Positions 51,357 through 60,731 of a DNA stretch of 64,000 nt are shown here, piece by piece. Under the pieces are notes generated by a model, which ran no database searches, was not told the origin of the DNA, and saw only the letters and a list, made by a program, of their open reading frames with translations. The stretch lies in assembly GCA_021372245.1 (NCBI GenBank), contig JAJFUV010000279.1, forward strand, positions 1 through 64,000. Reading direction: 5' to 3'. Source of the stretch: Terriglobales bacterium (GTDB taxonomy: Bacteria > Acidobacteriota > Terriglobia > Bryobacterales > Bryobacteraceae). The position numbers and the translations under genes are program-made. Position 1 is the stretch's first letter. Each line of letters opens with the position of its first letter.

Positions 51357-52982
51357 ATGTACCAGGTCATCGCCCGCAAGTACCGTCCACAAGCGTTCTC
51401 CGAACTCGTCAGCCAGGAGCATGTCCGGGCCACGCTGGAGAACGCCATCGCGCAGGGCCGCATCGCGCACGGCTACATTTTTTCCGGACAGCGCGGAACC
51501 GGCAAGACCACGGTGGCGCGCATCGTCGCCCGCTGCCTCAACTGTGTCCAGGGCCCTACCACCACGCCCTGCGGGGTGTGTGCGAGTTGCAGAGAGATCG
51601 CCGAAGGCGGCGCCGTGGACGTGATCGAAATCGACGCGGCGTCCAATCGCGGCATCAACGAGATGCGCGAGTTGCGGGAAAACGTGCGCTACCGGCCGGC
51701 GCGCGACCGCTACAAAGTCTTCATCATCGACGAAGCGCACCAGATCACCAACGAAGCCTTCAACGCGCTTTTGAAAACCCTGGAAGAGCCGCCCGAATGG
51801 GCCGTGTTCATCCTCTGCACCACCGAATCGCACAAGATTCCGGCTACCATCGCCAGCCGGTGCCAGCACTTCAGCTTCCGCAGCGTGGATTTTGAGGACC
51901 TGGTGGCGCGCATGAAGTGGATCTGCGAGCAGGAAGGCGTGGAGGCCGACGCGGACGTCCTTGCCATTCTGGCCCAGGCCGGCGACGGCAGCGTGCGCGA
52001 TTCCCTCTCGGCGCTCGACCAGGCCATCGCCTGCTGTGGCAACAAACTCAATGCGGCGGAAGTGCGCGCCCTGTTGGGCCGATTCTCTGTCGATCTGCTC
52101 GAACAGGTGACGCAGGCGCTCGTGGCTTCGGATTCGCGGCGCATGCTCGATATCGTCGCCGAACTGGACCGCAACGGATTGAACCTACAGCATTTCTCGC
52201 GGGAGCTTTCGCGCTACTTGCGGAATCTGCTGGTGGCGAAAGTGGCGGGCGCGGAAACGCGGCTCATCGCGGCGTCTCCGGCCGAGCGTGAGAGGCTGGT
52301 CTCGATCGCCGGCGGTTTCTCCGAGGAAGACCTCACACGCTATCTGCAGCTTTCGCTCGACCTGTTCCGCGACTTGCAGTATTCGTTGCAGCCGCGCCTG
52401 CATCTCGAGTTGGGCCTGTTGCGGATGGTCCATGCGGGACGGCTGGTTTCGATAGAAGACGCGCTGGCCGGGCTAGGCCCCGCGCCGGCGGCACCGGCAG
52501 CCCCCGCGGCCCCGTCGCCATCTGCCGCGCCAAGGTCCGCTCCAGTCGCACCACCCGCGCGATCCGCTCCGGTCGCAACTCCAGCACAGTCCACGCCGGC
52601 GCCGGCTCAATCCCGCGCCTCCGACGGCTCGCTGAAAGAGAGGCTGTACCAAGCCCTGATCGGCATGGGCGCGCAGTTCACCGCCGACGCCATCGAGGTG
52701 TCCGAGGTAAGCGAGCAAGGTAATCTGATCGCCATCACGACACCCAGGGAATTCGCCCTGCCCATGCGCGGCAACGACGTGCAGAAGGCTCTGGAGCGCC
52801 TGTTCGAGCGGCCTCCCCACGTGAAAGTCACGCTCACCGACGAGGCACCCGCCACCGCGTCCATGGCCAAACCTACGGACGAAACCACGCAACGGACGCT
52901 CGAACACCCGGCCGTGAAGCGCTTCCAGGAGGTGTTCCCCGGCAGCCACGTGCGCACCGTGCGCGACTTGAGGGATACTTAG
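51357..52982 (+). CDS. dnaX: DNA polymerase III subunit gamma/tau
   Basis: A 541-residue clamp-loader ATPase. Walker A is GQRGTGKTT (44-52), zinc cysteines occur in CLNCVQGPTTTPCGVCASC, Walker B with sensor is FIIDEAHQITNEAFNALLKTLEE and the SRC motif is IASRCQHF. A Pro/Ala/Ser linker (about 375-420) leads to a C-terminal tau-like region. No A-rich slippery heptamer for making gamma is visible. No Shine-Dalgarno sequence is seen close to the ATG; the upstream bases belong to the SRP RNA stem. It is followed by ybaB and recR, the standard order. Confidence 0.96.
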   Translation: MYQVIARKYRPQAFSELVSQEHVRATLENAIAQGRIAHGYIFSGQRGTGKTTVARIVARCLNCVQGPTTTPCGVCASCREIAEGGAVDVIEIDAASNRGINEMRELRENVRYRPARDRYKVFIIDEAHQITNEAFNALLKTLEEPPEWAVFILCTTESHKIPATIASRCQHFSFRSVDFEDLVARMKWICEQEGVEADADVLAILAQAGDGSVRDSLSALDQAIACCGNKLNAAEVRALLGRFSVDLLEQVTQALVASDSRRMLDIVAELDRNGLNLQHFSRELSRYLRNLLVAKVAGAETRLIAASPAERERLVSIAGGFSEEDLTRYLQLSLDLFRDLQYSLQPRLHLELGLLRMVHAGRLVSIEDALAGLGPAPAAPAAPAAPSPSAAPRSAPVAPPARSAPVATPAQSTPAPAQSRASDGSLKERLYQALIGMGAQFTADAIEVSEVSEQGNLIAITTPREFALPMRGNDVQKALERLFERPPHVKVTLTDEAPATASMAKPTDETTQRTLEHPAVKRFQEVFPGSHVRTVRDLRDT

Positions 52983-53028
52983 GGCGCGACGCCGCCCCGG
53001 CCGAACATCATAGATGGAGAAAGGTCAT

Positions 53029-53337
53029 ATGAAAATGCCCGGCAACATGCAAGCCATGATGAAGCAGGCGCAGCAGATGCAGGAGCGCCTGCAACAGGAA
53101 ATCGCTCAGATCCGCGTGGAAGCCTCCGCCGGCGGCGGCATGGTCACCGTGAAGATGGATGGCCACCGCAACGTGCTGGGCGTCACCATTGATCCAGAGG
53201 CCGCCAGCGACGTCGAGATGCTGCAGGACATGGTGATGGCCGCGTTCAATGAGGCTTCGAAAAAGGTTGAAGCCGAATCTCAGCAGAAGATGAGCGGCAT
53301 GCTGGGCGGCATGGGCCTTCCCCCGGGCCTGTTCTAA
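53029..53337 (+). CDS. ybaB: YbaB/EbfC nucleoid-associated protein
   Basis: A 102-residue protein from the ATG at 53029, with ribosome site GGAGAAAGG. It has the family pattern of a Met/Gln-rich N-terminal helix ([20 protein letters not shown]), a central beta-sheet ([22 protein letters not shown]) and a Met/Gly-rich tail. YbaB dimers bind DNA and are commonly encoded between dnaX and recR, as here. The stop is 2 bp before recR. Confidence 0.94.
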   Translation: MKMPGNMQAMMKQAQQMQERLQQEIAQIRVEASAGGGMVTVKMDGHRNVLGVTIDPEAASDVEMLQDMVMAAFNEASKKVEAESQQKMSGMLGGMGLPPGLF

Positions 53338-53339
53338 CC

Positions 53340-53939
53340 ATGAGCGATTTCGCCGAACCACTCTCCCGGTTGATCCAGGAGTTCAAGCGCCTGCCCGGCA
53401 TCGGACAAAAGTCCGCGCAGCGAATCGCCTTCCACGTGCTGCGCGCCGAGCGTGGGGACTGCGAGCGGCTGGCGCAGGCCATTCTCGACGTCAAGGATAA
53501 GCTGGGCATCTGCCGGATTTGCAATAACGTCAGCGACGGCGAGTTGTGCCCGTACTGCCGCGACCCGCACCGCGACGCGAGCCAGATCTGCGTGGTCGAA
53601 GAGCCGCACAACATCCTGCCCATCGAAACCACGCGGACGTTTGAAGGCCTTTACCATGTGCTGCACGGCGCCATCAGCCCGTTGAAAGGCATCGGTCCAG
53701 AACAGCTCAAGATCAAGAATCTCATTTCCCGGCTGGAGGGCGCTCAGGTGCGGGAGATCATCCTGGCCACCAATCCCACGGTGGAAGGCGAAGCCACGGC
53801 CGCCTACCTGGCGCGCTTGCTCAAACCGCTGGGGGTGAAGGTTTCGCGTATCGCCATGGGCATCCCGGTCGGCAGCGACATCGAGTTCGCCGACGAGGTG
53901 ACCATGTCCAAGTCGCTCGAAAACCGCCGCGAAATGTGA
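53340..53939 (+). CDS. recR: recombination protein RecR
   Basis: A 199-residue protein. It has the helix-hairpin-helix [21 protein letters not shown], a C4 zinc finger [16 protein letters not shown], and a Toprim domain ([26 protein letters not shown]). RecR acts with RecO and RecF in loading RecA at gaps. Length and order after ybaB are standard. Confidence 0.96.
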   Translation: MSDFAEPLSRLIQEFKRLPGIGQKSAQRIAFHVLRAERGDCERLAQAILDVKDKLGICRICNNVSDGELCPYCRDPHRDASQICVVEEPHNILPIETTRTFEGLYHVLHGAISPLKGIGPEQLKIKNLISRLEGAQVREIILATNPTVEGEATAAYLARLLKPLGVKVSRIAMGIPVGSDIEFADEVTMSKSLENRREM

Positions 53940-53975
53940 GCGCCGGCCCAGAGGCCGCACTGCACGAGGTGTTCG

Positions 53976-56900
53976 ATGTTCGCCATTCTGTTCCTGCTTT
54001 TGTCCGTCCTGCCGCGTGCCGGCGCGCAACTTGAAGACTGCAAGGTCTTATCCACCCGAAACGGTTTCGTGAGCTTCGGATGCCGCGATGGCGCCCAAGT
54101 TAGACTACAAGCGGTGACTCCGGAGATGATCCGCGTGCGCGTCTCGCCGGACGGCCAGTTTCCCGAACCGCTCACCGTTCGCTGGGGTTTTGTACGCGAC
54201 AACTTCCCGCCCGTGCAGATGAAGACCAGCAGCACAGGCGGCATGGTGCTCATCGACACGGGAGCCTTGCTCGTCAAGGTCGAGTCGAATCCGTTCCGCT
54301 TCACACTGCTCGATCGCGCCGGAAAGACGATCCTCGAACAGACCAAACTGAGCCACGGCACGCCCAACACGCTCCAGGTACGGACGCGCCCGGATGAGCA
54401 CTTTTACGGCCTCGGCTTCCAGCGCATGGCGCTGGACGTCCGGGGACGCAAGCTTCAGTGGTTCCGCAGCTTCCGGTCGAATGAGGCCACCGTGCCGTTC
54501 TTCATGAGCACCGCGGGATACGGCTTCTACTCCAACAACACCTGGAAGCACGTCTTCGATTTCACCGGCGGGGACAGCTATCGCATCTCCAGCGACGGGG
54601 GCCAGTTGGACTATTACTTGATCCACGGTCCGGCTCTCAAGCAGATTCTCAAGCGCTACACGGACCTGACTGGCAAACCGATGCTCCCGCCCCGCTGGGC
54701 CTTGGGAATCGGGTACGAGGCGCGCTACATGGAGGAGCAGCCCGAGGTCATCAAAACCGCCCAGGGGTTCCGCCGGGAGGACATTCCCATCGACTGGATC
54801 GGGTTGGAGCCGGGCTGGGAAGACGTCCCCTACAACATGAAATGGAACTGGAGCCCGAAGCGCTTCCCCGATCCCGACGCCATGATCCGGACATTGGCCG
54901 GCATGGGCATCAAAATGGGCCTGTGGGAGTCCGGCGCCGCGCCCAAAACCGGCTACACGGATCCGGAAGTACGCAAGCAGTGGTACAGCCCCAGGATCCA
55001 GGCAGCCATCAAGAAAGGTATCAAGTTCTTCAAGCAGGACGATCCCTATCCGCGCATGATCAGCAGTCAGGAGTGGCTCCCGCCGGAGATGAACAAGGCC
55101 CTCGGCGGCGACGGCGTCTTCAGCGCCGCGGAGATGAACAACCTGACCAACTCGCTTTACAGCGAGACGGCTATGCAGGAGTATACGCGGGTCACCGGCG
55201 AGCGCGCCATGCTCATGTTCAACGGCTACGACTCGTCGATTGCCTCGCACCGCTGGCCGTTCACCTGGGAAGCGGACTTCCCGCTCGGCGTCGGCGCGCT
55301 GAGCGCCAGTTTTTCCGGCCACGGCCTGGTCAGCACGCGCGACCGCAACGAGTCCCCCGACGGCATCCACCTCGGCTATCTGGCGCCGTTCTCCTACCTG
55401 GAAGCCTGGGCCTATTACAAGGAACCGTGGCTCTACTCCGATGACCTGCTCGAGATGAACCGCTTCTATGTGAAGCTGCGCTACCGCTTGCTGCCGTACC
55501 TGTACTCTTCCCTGCACCAGGCCAACGCGAACGCGCTGCCCTTGATGCGCCCTATGGCGCTCGAATTCCAGGACGACGAAAACACGCACCTGCTGGCGAC
55601 GCAGTTCATGCTGGGAGACTCCCTGCTGGTGGCATCGGCAACCACTTCACTCACCAGCGGTTCGGAAGGTGTGACCAATAGCCGCGAATCTGTGACGCCG
55701 GGCAAAGCGCCGGTCTATCTGCCGCGCGGCACATGGTACGACTATTGGACCGGCCGCGCCATCAAGAGCCAGGGCCAGTGGCATACAAGCGCATGGCCGG
55801 AAAGCGCCGGCGGTCCGCTGTGGGTGAAAGGCGGCGCCATCATTCCCATGGGCCCGGTGATGTCCCACTCGGACGAGGAACCGCTCGAAGTGATCCGGCT
55901 GGATGTCTATCCGGCGAGCACGTCGCACTGTACCATCTACGAGGACGACGGCACCACGTACGCGTACGAGAAAGGCGGGTTCGCCACTACAGAGGTCCGC
56001 GCTGTCGAGCAGGCCCGGTCCGTCACGCTCTCCATCGGTGCGCGGCAGGGCTCCTACAAGACGATGCCCACGCGCCGGGGCTATCTGGTTAGCTTGCACA
56101 CAGGGCTCACGCCGGCACGCGTGGTCCTTGGCAGCGCGAAGCTGCCCAAAGTCGCAAGCAAGGAGCAGTTGCTCTATTCGTGGGCCAGCCGCGGTTGGTA
56201 TCACGACGCCAAAGCCGGAATCTTGTGGATCAAGCCGGAAGCCGGCTGGCGTTACGAATACGACGCGCGCGGCGCCGCGAAGGATCCTGACCGCGACACC
56301 GCCTATTGGGACCAGGGTTCACACTCGCCGCGAGCCCTCACCATTCAGGTCAGCCTCACCGAATCCGCGCCTGAGCCGAAGCCTGTGTACGGAACCGCCG
56401 CCGCGCTCGCTGTCGAATCGCAGTTCGACAAGCTGATCGCGGATGGGACCAGCACGTCGGCCGTCACCATCACCGTGCTCGACGCTCAAAAGCGCCGCGC
56501 GTACGATTCGAACGTTCCCGTCCGAATAGAAGCGCTGGGAGAAGGCGTGCTCGGATGCGGAGCACGCGTCTGCACGGTGAACGCCAGCGAGGGCGTCGCT
56601 AACACCACGCTGACATCCGGCCTCACCCCGGGCCGTGTGCAGATTCTGGCCTCCGCCCAAGGCATCAGCGGCGCCGGGACACAAGTGGAGACTGTGCGAG
56701 GCACTATCGTGCTGAAGGCCAGCCCGCCGGAGCGCGTCAAGCTGAACTCGGACGGAAGCTGGCTGCCACTGCGCTTAAATCTTTACGCGACCATCCACTC
56801 CGGCGGCGTGAGGATGCGCTCAGCCTCGACGCGCCTGCGCATGCACGTCACGGGCGGTTCGGGCAAGCTCCCGGCCGATCTCGAAGCGCGCGCCGAGAAG

Positions 56901-57002
56901 GGCATCGCCGTTTTCAGAGACGTGGTACTCGAAAAACCGCCGAAGTACGTCGTAGTGGTAAGTGGCGACGGCTTGGAGCCGGCGCGAATCCCGATCTACT
57001 GA
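53976..57002 (+). CDS. secreted GH31 alpha-glycosidase with C-terminal Ig-like domains
   Basis: A 1008-residue protein with a signal peptide (AILFLLLSVLPRAGAQ). The N-terminal beta-sandwich (about 20-230; DEHFYGLGFQRMALDVRG) and the barrel (about 235-570; PPRWALGIGYEARYMEE, VPYNMKWNWSPKRFPDPDAM) match GH31. The likely nucleophile Asp is in KFFKQDDPYP (355/356) and the acid Asp in RWPFTWEADFP. The segment after about 800 (SQFDKLIADGTSTSAVTITVLD, SGLTPGRVQILASAQG) is an Ig-like, invasin-type module, unusual on GH31 enzymes. The substrate may be an alpha-glucoside or alpha-xyloside. GAGG precedes the ATG. It is convergent with the MFS gene, stop to stop. Confidence 0.88.
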   Translation: MFAILFLLLSVLPRAGAQLEDCKVLSTRNGFVSFGCRDGAQVRLQAVTPEMIRVRVSPDGQFPEPLTVRWGFVRDNFPPVQMKTSSTGGMVLIDTGALLVKVESNPFRFTLLDRAGKTILEQTKLSHGTPNTLQVRTRPDEHFYGLGFQRMALDVRGRKLQWFRSFRSNEATVPFFMSTAGYGFYSNNTWKHVFDFTGGDSYRISSDGGQLDYYLIHGPALKQILKRYTDLTGKPMLPPRWALGIGYEARYMEEQPEVIKTAQGFRREDIPIDWIGLEPGWEDVPYNMKWNWSPKRFPDPDAMIRTLAGMGIKMGLWESGAAPKTGYTDPEVRKQWYSPRIQAAIKKGIKFFKQDDPYPRMISSQEWLPPEMNKALGGDGVFSAAEMNNLTNSLYSETAMQEYTRVTGERAMLMFNGYDSSIASHRWPFTWEADFPLGVGALSASFSGHGLVSTRDRNESPDGIHLGYLAPFSYLEAWAYYKEPWLYSDDLLEMNRFYVKLRYRLLPYLYSSLHQANANALPLMRPMALEFQDDENTHLLATQFMLGDSLLVASATTSLTSGSEGVTNSRESVTPGKAPVYLPRGTWYDYWTGRAIKSQGQWHTSAWPESAGGPLWVKGGAIIPMGPVMSHSDEEPLEVIRLDVYPASTSHCTIYEDDGTTYAYEKGGFATTEVRAVEQARSVTLSIGARQGSYKTMPTRRGYLVSLHTGLTPARVVLGSAKLPKVASKEQLLYSWASRGWYHDAKAGILWIKPEAGWRYEYDARGAAKDPDRDTAYWDQGSHSPRALTIQVSLTESAPEPKPVYGTAAALAVESQFDKLIADGTSTSAVTITVLDAQKRRAYDSNVPVRIEALGEGVLGCGARVCTVNASEGVANTTLTSGLTPGRVQILASAQGISGAGTQVETVRGTIVLKASPPERVKLNSDGSWLPLRLNLYATIHSGGVRMRSASTRLRMHVTGGSGKLPADLEARAEKGIAVFRDVVLEKPPKYVVVVSGDGLEPARIPIY

Positions 57003-58280
57003 TCAGGCCTGCGCTTCCGCGGCCAACTGCGCTTCCATGCGCGCGGCGTCTCTTTTTACCGTGAAGAAGACGCTGCAGAACAGCAGCGCGGCTGCGATCA
57101 CGTAGACCACCGCGGTGATCGAAATGGCGTAGCTCAAGCTCGAGCCTTGCGCGATATACCCGATGGCCACCGGCGCGAGGCCGCCGCCGATCCACCCGAT
57201 CGAGTTCATGAACCCGGCAGCGGTTCCGCGCGCTTCGGGGCGTATCACGTCGTACACCGAGGCGAAGATGTTGGCGTCGTAAAAGCCCTTAAACAGCCCC
57301 CATGCGATCAGCGACACGATGAGCCAGCCGAACGTCTCCGTCTCGCCGCACAGCAGCACGAAGGGCGCGCCGAGCAGGACTCCGAAACCTTGGATCGCAA
57401 TGCGCCCGCCGGGGGTGCGCTTGCGGAAAATATCGGCCAGGTAGCCGCCCAACGGGCAGCCCACCATACTGGCGAGCTGAATGTACAAGGTCGCGGCCAA
57501 CCCTGCGCCGGCCAGGCTCAGGTGGAACTTGTCATAAAGGAACATCGGCATCCAGCTCAGCACCACCAGGGCCACGAAGTTCGCGCACATAAAAGCGCTC
57601 ATCAGCAGCAGCACGGTCGGCGTGCCCCAGATCACCTTCATGAACTCCTTTACCGGCATGCTCTTGGCGAGATGGGCGTCTGGTTTGGCGCCGAGGTCGG
57701 CCAAGTCCGCCGCGCCACGTTCGGGTTCGATAAGGGCCTTCATCATGAACAGGCCGAGCAGAATACCGAGTCCGCCGAAGACCACGAACGACAGCCGCCA
57801 GCCGTAGTACTGCCCGATCAGTCCGGCAAAGAAACTACCGGCGATCGTGCCAATGTACACGCCCGTCTGATGAATGCCCATCACGCGCGACCGCGTCCCT
57901 CTGCCGTGATAATCGCTCAGCAGGGACATCGCCGCCGGGTAGTAGATGGACTCGCCCAGTCCGATGATGGCGCGGAACGAAATCAGCTGCACGAAGTTGG
58001 CCGCCGCCGCTGTCAGGGCGCATACCACGCTCCAGATCTGCAGGCCGCCCAAAATCGCAGTCCGGCGCTTGATGCGATCCGCGATGTTTCCTGTGAAAGG
58101 AGCGGATAACCCATACACCCAGGCAAACGCCGCCGTGAGCCAACCGAGTTGCACCGGCGTGAGGTGCATCTCTTTCTCGAGCAGCGGCAAAAGCGCCGAC
58201 AGGGCCTGCCGATCCGCGTAGTTGAAGAAGCAGATCAGCCACAGCATTCCAACCACGAACCACTTATAGTTCTTGCTCAT
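57003..58280 (-). CDS. MFS transporter, anion:cation symporter (hexuronate-type)
   Basis: A 425-residue protein with about 12 membrane helices. The N-terminal WFVVGMLWLICFFNYADRQALS and the loop GNIADRIKRRTAILGGLQ are typical of the ACS family of sugar-acid symporters (ExuT/GudP class). ESIYYPAAMSLLSDYHGRGTRSRVMG is also diagnostic. It probably takes up uronates or aldonates with protons. The gene starts 9 bp after the stop of the glucuronidase-like gene on the same strand, so enzyme and transporter form an operon. Confidence 0.88.
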   Translation of the reverse strand: MSKNYKWFVVGMLWLICFFNYADRQALSALLPLLEKEMHLTPVQLGWLTAAFAWVYGLSAPFTGNIADRIKRRTAILGGLQIWSVVCALTAAAANFVQLISFRAIIGLGESIYYPAAMSLLSDYHGRGTRSRVMGIHQTGVYIGTIAGSFFAGLIGQYYGWRLSFVVFGGLGILLGLFMMKALIEPERGAADLADLGAKPDAHLAKSMPVKEFMKVIWGTPTVLLLMSAFMCANFVALVVLSWMPMFLYDKFHLSLAGAGLAATLYIQLASMVGCPLGGYLADIFRKRTPGGRIAIQGFGVLLGAPFVLLCGETETFGWLIVSLIAWGLFKGFYDANIFASVYDVIRPEARGTAAGFMNSIGWIGGGLAPVAIGYIAQGSSLSYAISITAVVYVIAAALLFCSVFFTVKRDAARMEAQLAAEAQA

Positions 58281-58289
58281 TGATAATTC

Positions 58290-60605
58290 CTATTTCTTGA
58301 TCAACCACAACTCCGCGACCTGCGCGCCGCGGCCGTTCCCGCCAAGGCCCGGCCGCCTGTACCACCGAAGCGTCAACTCGCCGTCCGCCGTCGCCTGCAC
58401 CGGAACGTCGAACTCCAGCGGCCGCATCGGAAGCGGTTTCTTTATCAGTGGGTGAACTTCAATTGTATCGGCCTCCATCCTCACTTCGCGCGCCATGTCG
58501 CCCGCGTAGACGACGCGCACCTTGTAGTGCGCCTTCGGATCGAGGTTCCTGTAATGCATTTCGAGCGGTTGTTCGTGCAACGCCTCGGCGTAATCCATCC
58601 AGGAGATGCGCCCACCGGGAACGTAGGCGAAGCCGAGTAGCGAAGAGCGCCAGAACTGCGGATCTTTCTCAAAACCTGCGCCGCGCTCGAGATGCGGCTG
58701 CGCGTTCACCTTGCCCAGGTCGTCATAGAAGCCTCCGGGGCCGGGGTCAGTCCAGTTCAGGATCTCGTTGATGCCGGCGAGTCTCTCGGCTTCCTGGCCG
58801 CGAGCGCGGATTTCGGCAAACCGGGCTTCCAGCCATGTGCGATTGTTCAGGGGGAATTCCACTGTGTCGAGATTGGCGCCGCGACCCACGTCGATGGCTT
58901 TGTATCGCGCGACGCTTAGCTGCATCCGTATGCTCTGGTAGAGCGCCTCGGCCAGTTCGTAGACGCGCGCGCGCAGATCCACGGCCACGCGCTTTGTGAC
59001 GCCCTTATCCAGCGCCGCCTCGGCCTGTGCCAGCGCTACGAGCGCGCCGGTTTCGCGCGCCCCGCGGAGCCTGTCCGTCGCCTCACGTTCCAGGCCAGTT
59101 TCGTAGAGCAGCCTCTCGTGCGTGTAGGCGTCGTAATAGGCCCGGTAGAGCCCCTGCTGGAAGCGCCAGTTCAACAGGTCCTGCGGCCTTGCCGCCAGTT
59201 CCATGGCGCGGAACTGCGCCCAGGTCGTTTCGATGCCGTTGTTGTCGATGAGCGGCGCGTGCCAGTCGCGTTCCAGCGCCACAAGGCCCTGCGCGTACGA
59301 GTCGGCAAAGCGCGGGTTGATGTAGTAGCGCGCGTAGTCGCGCAGGATGTCCACCACGTCCGCGTCGGGATTCCAGCCCAAGCCGCTCCACAACGCCTTG
59401 TTCACATCGTCGTTGCAGCCTTCCGAGTAAGTGATGAAACCGATCGTCGGCGGCTGCGAATAGCGGAAGATCGCAGCCATGTCGTGCGGCCGCGGGTTCA
59501 CGCCCTCGCGCGCGATGGTCATGGCGTGCGCTACGTCCCAGTCCGGCACGGGGAACTGGCACTGGCGGCTGTGCGTAATGTCGGGATAGTTGCGGATGGG
59601 GTACTGCTTCGGAATCCGATCCCGCAACGCGTAAATGTCGATGGGCACCTGCGGGCCGTGGACGATGCCGGAGAGCCAGGCAGGCCGGCGGTCCATGATC
59701 TCGAAGAACTCGTCCATCCATTCCTTGGTGAAGCCCTGGGGCGACATCCACATCTGCGCCTTTGGGTGATACTTGCGAAGGTTGGCGGTCTGCTTTTCAA
59801 GCAGCGCCATCATGTACTTGGGCTGCGTGTGGCCGGGATCGCCGCCGGGTACGAACACCGCATCGACACGCGGCAATTGGCGGAAAACCTCGCCCCACTC
59901 GGCCAACGCGGCCTGGACCGTCGCGGGATCCGAGTAATCCTTGTCCAGCGCGGGATACCAGATCCACACATCCATGCCGTATTCGTCGGCAATGCGCGAC
60001 ATTTCCACCATCATCTGCATCTGCGGCAGAGGAAAATGCGGGCTGTCGGCGTCATCGTCGGTGCGCGGAGGCATCAGTTCGATGGCGTTGACTCCGAAGA
60101 TGGCCAGGTCGCGGATGTACTGGTCCCACATGGCCACGTTCCAGGCATCATAGGAATTGGTTTTGGGACGGTAGCCAAGCTGGTGGCCGCGCAACCTGTA
60201 ACGCGGCGCGGTCGTAACATTCAGCGGCTCGGGGAGCACCACTTGGCCGCGTGTCATCTCCAGCTTCCGCAGCAGGTGTCCCACGCCGAACAGCACGCCG
60301 CGCGCGTCGTTGCCGGAGATGGTCACCCGGGCAGGCGCGCCCGCGCTCATCGAGATGGTGTAGCCTTCCGCGGGTCCGCTTCCGCGCCGCAGTTCGATCA
60401 CCGCCGGCCCGCTTTCGCCAAAGGACCAGCGGATCTGGCTGCGTTTCTCGACTTCTTCCACCAGTACCTGGACGGCCTTCTTCTCCACGCCGGTGAACGT
60501 TTTCGGCACCGCCACCACAGCCTTGCTCAAGTCCAGGCCAGCTCCTAAACAACTCAATGCAAAGAGCGGCCACAACATCATTCCGCGAAGGTATCTCTTG
60601 GCCAT
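58290..60605 (-). CDS. secreted glycoside hydrolase, alpha-glucuronidase/hexosaminidase-like
   Basis: A 771-residue protein from the ATG at 60605 with a signal peptide (MMLWPLFALSCLGAGLDL). Residues about 25-150 form a GH20b/GH67N-type alpha/beta domain (IRWSFGESGPAVIELRRGSG, ISGNDARGVLFGVGHLLRKLE). A TIM-barrel region follows (YRLRGHQLGYRPKTNSYDAW, IRDLAIFGVNAIELMPPR, GMDVWIWYPALDKDY, VDAVFVPGGDPGHTQP), then a helical region and a C-terminal beta domain. The fold resembles GH67, GH84 and GH20 enzymes; catalytic residues cannot be assigned with confidence. The downstream hexuronate-type transporter supports action on glucuronosides. Confidence 0.78.
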   Translation of the reverse strand: MAKRYLRGMMLWPLFALSCLGAGLDLSKAVVAVPKTFTGVEKKAVQVLVEEVEKRSQIRWSFGESGPAVIELRRGSGPAEGYTISMSAGAPARVTISGNDARGVLFGVGHLLRKLEMTRGQVVLPEPLNVTTAPRYRLRGHQLGYRPKTNSYDAWNVAMWDQYIRDLAIFGVNAIELMPPRTDDDADSPHFPLPQMQMMVEMSRIADEYGMDVWIWYPALDKDYSDPATVQAALAEWGEVFRQLPRVDAVFVPGGDPGHTQPKYMMALLEKQTANLRKYHPKAQMWMSPQGFTKEWMDEFFEIMDRRPAWLSGIVHGPQVPIDIYALRDRIPKQYPIRNYPDITHSRQCQFPVPDWDVAHAMTIAREGVNPRPHDMAAIFRYSQPPTIGFITYSEGCNDDVNKALWSGLGWNPDADVVDILRDYARYYINPRFADSYAQGLVALERDWHAPLIDNNGIETTWAQFRAMELAARPQDLLNWRFQQGLYRAYYDAYTHERLLYETGLEREATDRLRGARETGALVALAQAEAALDKGVTKRVAVDLRARVYELAEALYQSIRMQLSVARYKAIDVGRGANLDTVEFPLNNRTWLEARFAEIRARGQEAERLAGINEILNWTDPGPGGFYDDLGKVNAQPHLERGAGFEKDPQFWRSSLLGFAYVPGGRISWMDYAEALHEQPLEMHYRNLDPKAHYKVRVVYAGDMAREVRMEADTIEVHPLIKKPLPMRPLEFDVPVQATADGELTLRWYRRPGLGGNGRGAQVAELWLIKK

Positions 60606-60624
60606 AGCGTTAACCCCAAAGCAA

Positions 60625-60633
60625 ACTATAGCA
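60625..60633 (-). promoter_or_regulatory. extended -10 (TGC-TATAGT) of the glycosidase-transporter operon
   Basis: TATAGT with upstream TGC on the minus strand; its end is 19 nt before the ATG at 60605, giving a leader of about 13 nt. Confidence 0.5.
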
Positions 60634-60692
60634 TCACGATTCGGAATGGCATTCCGCCATGGTGAACGGAAGCCTGACGCGAAACCAAGGGC

Positions 60693-60722
60693 TTGCACAA
60701 TGTTCCGTCCCCGAAATACAAT
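60693..60722 (+). promoter_or_regulatory. promoter of the BNR gene at 60732 (TTGCAC-N18-TACAAT)
   Basis: -35 TTGCAC (60693-60698), -10 TACAAT (60717-60722), ending 9 nt before the ATG. The spacer holds TGTTCCGTCCC (60701-60711), identical to that in the promoter at 36468-36495. Confidence 0.55.
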
Positions 60723-60731
60723 CAACACCTC

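Noticed and set aside
51357-52982. Programmed frameshift in dnaX to make gamma
   Set aside because: No A-rich slippery heptamer or adjacent Shine-Dalgarno-like stimulator was found in the expected region.
59118-60548. Plus-strand open frame of about 476 codons opposite the glucuronidase-like gene
   Set aside because: It is His/Arg-rich and motif-free, and the minus strand has a signal peptide and domain motifs.
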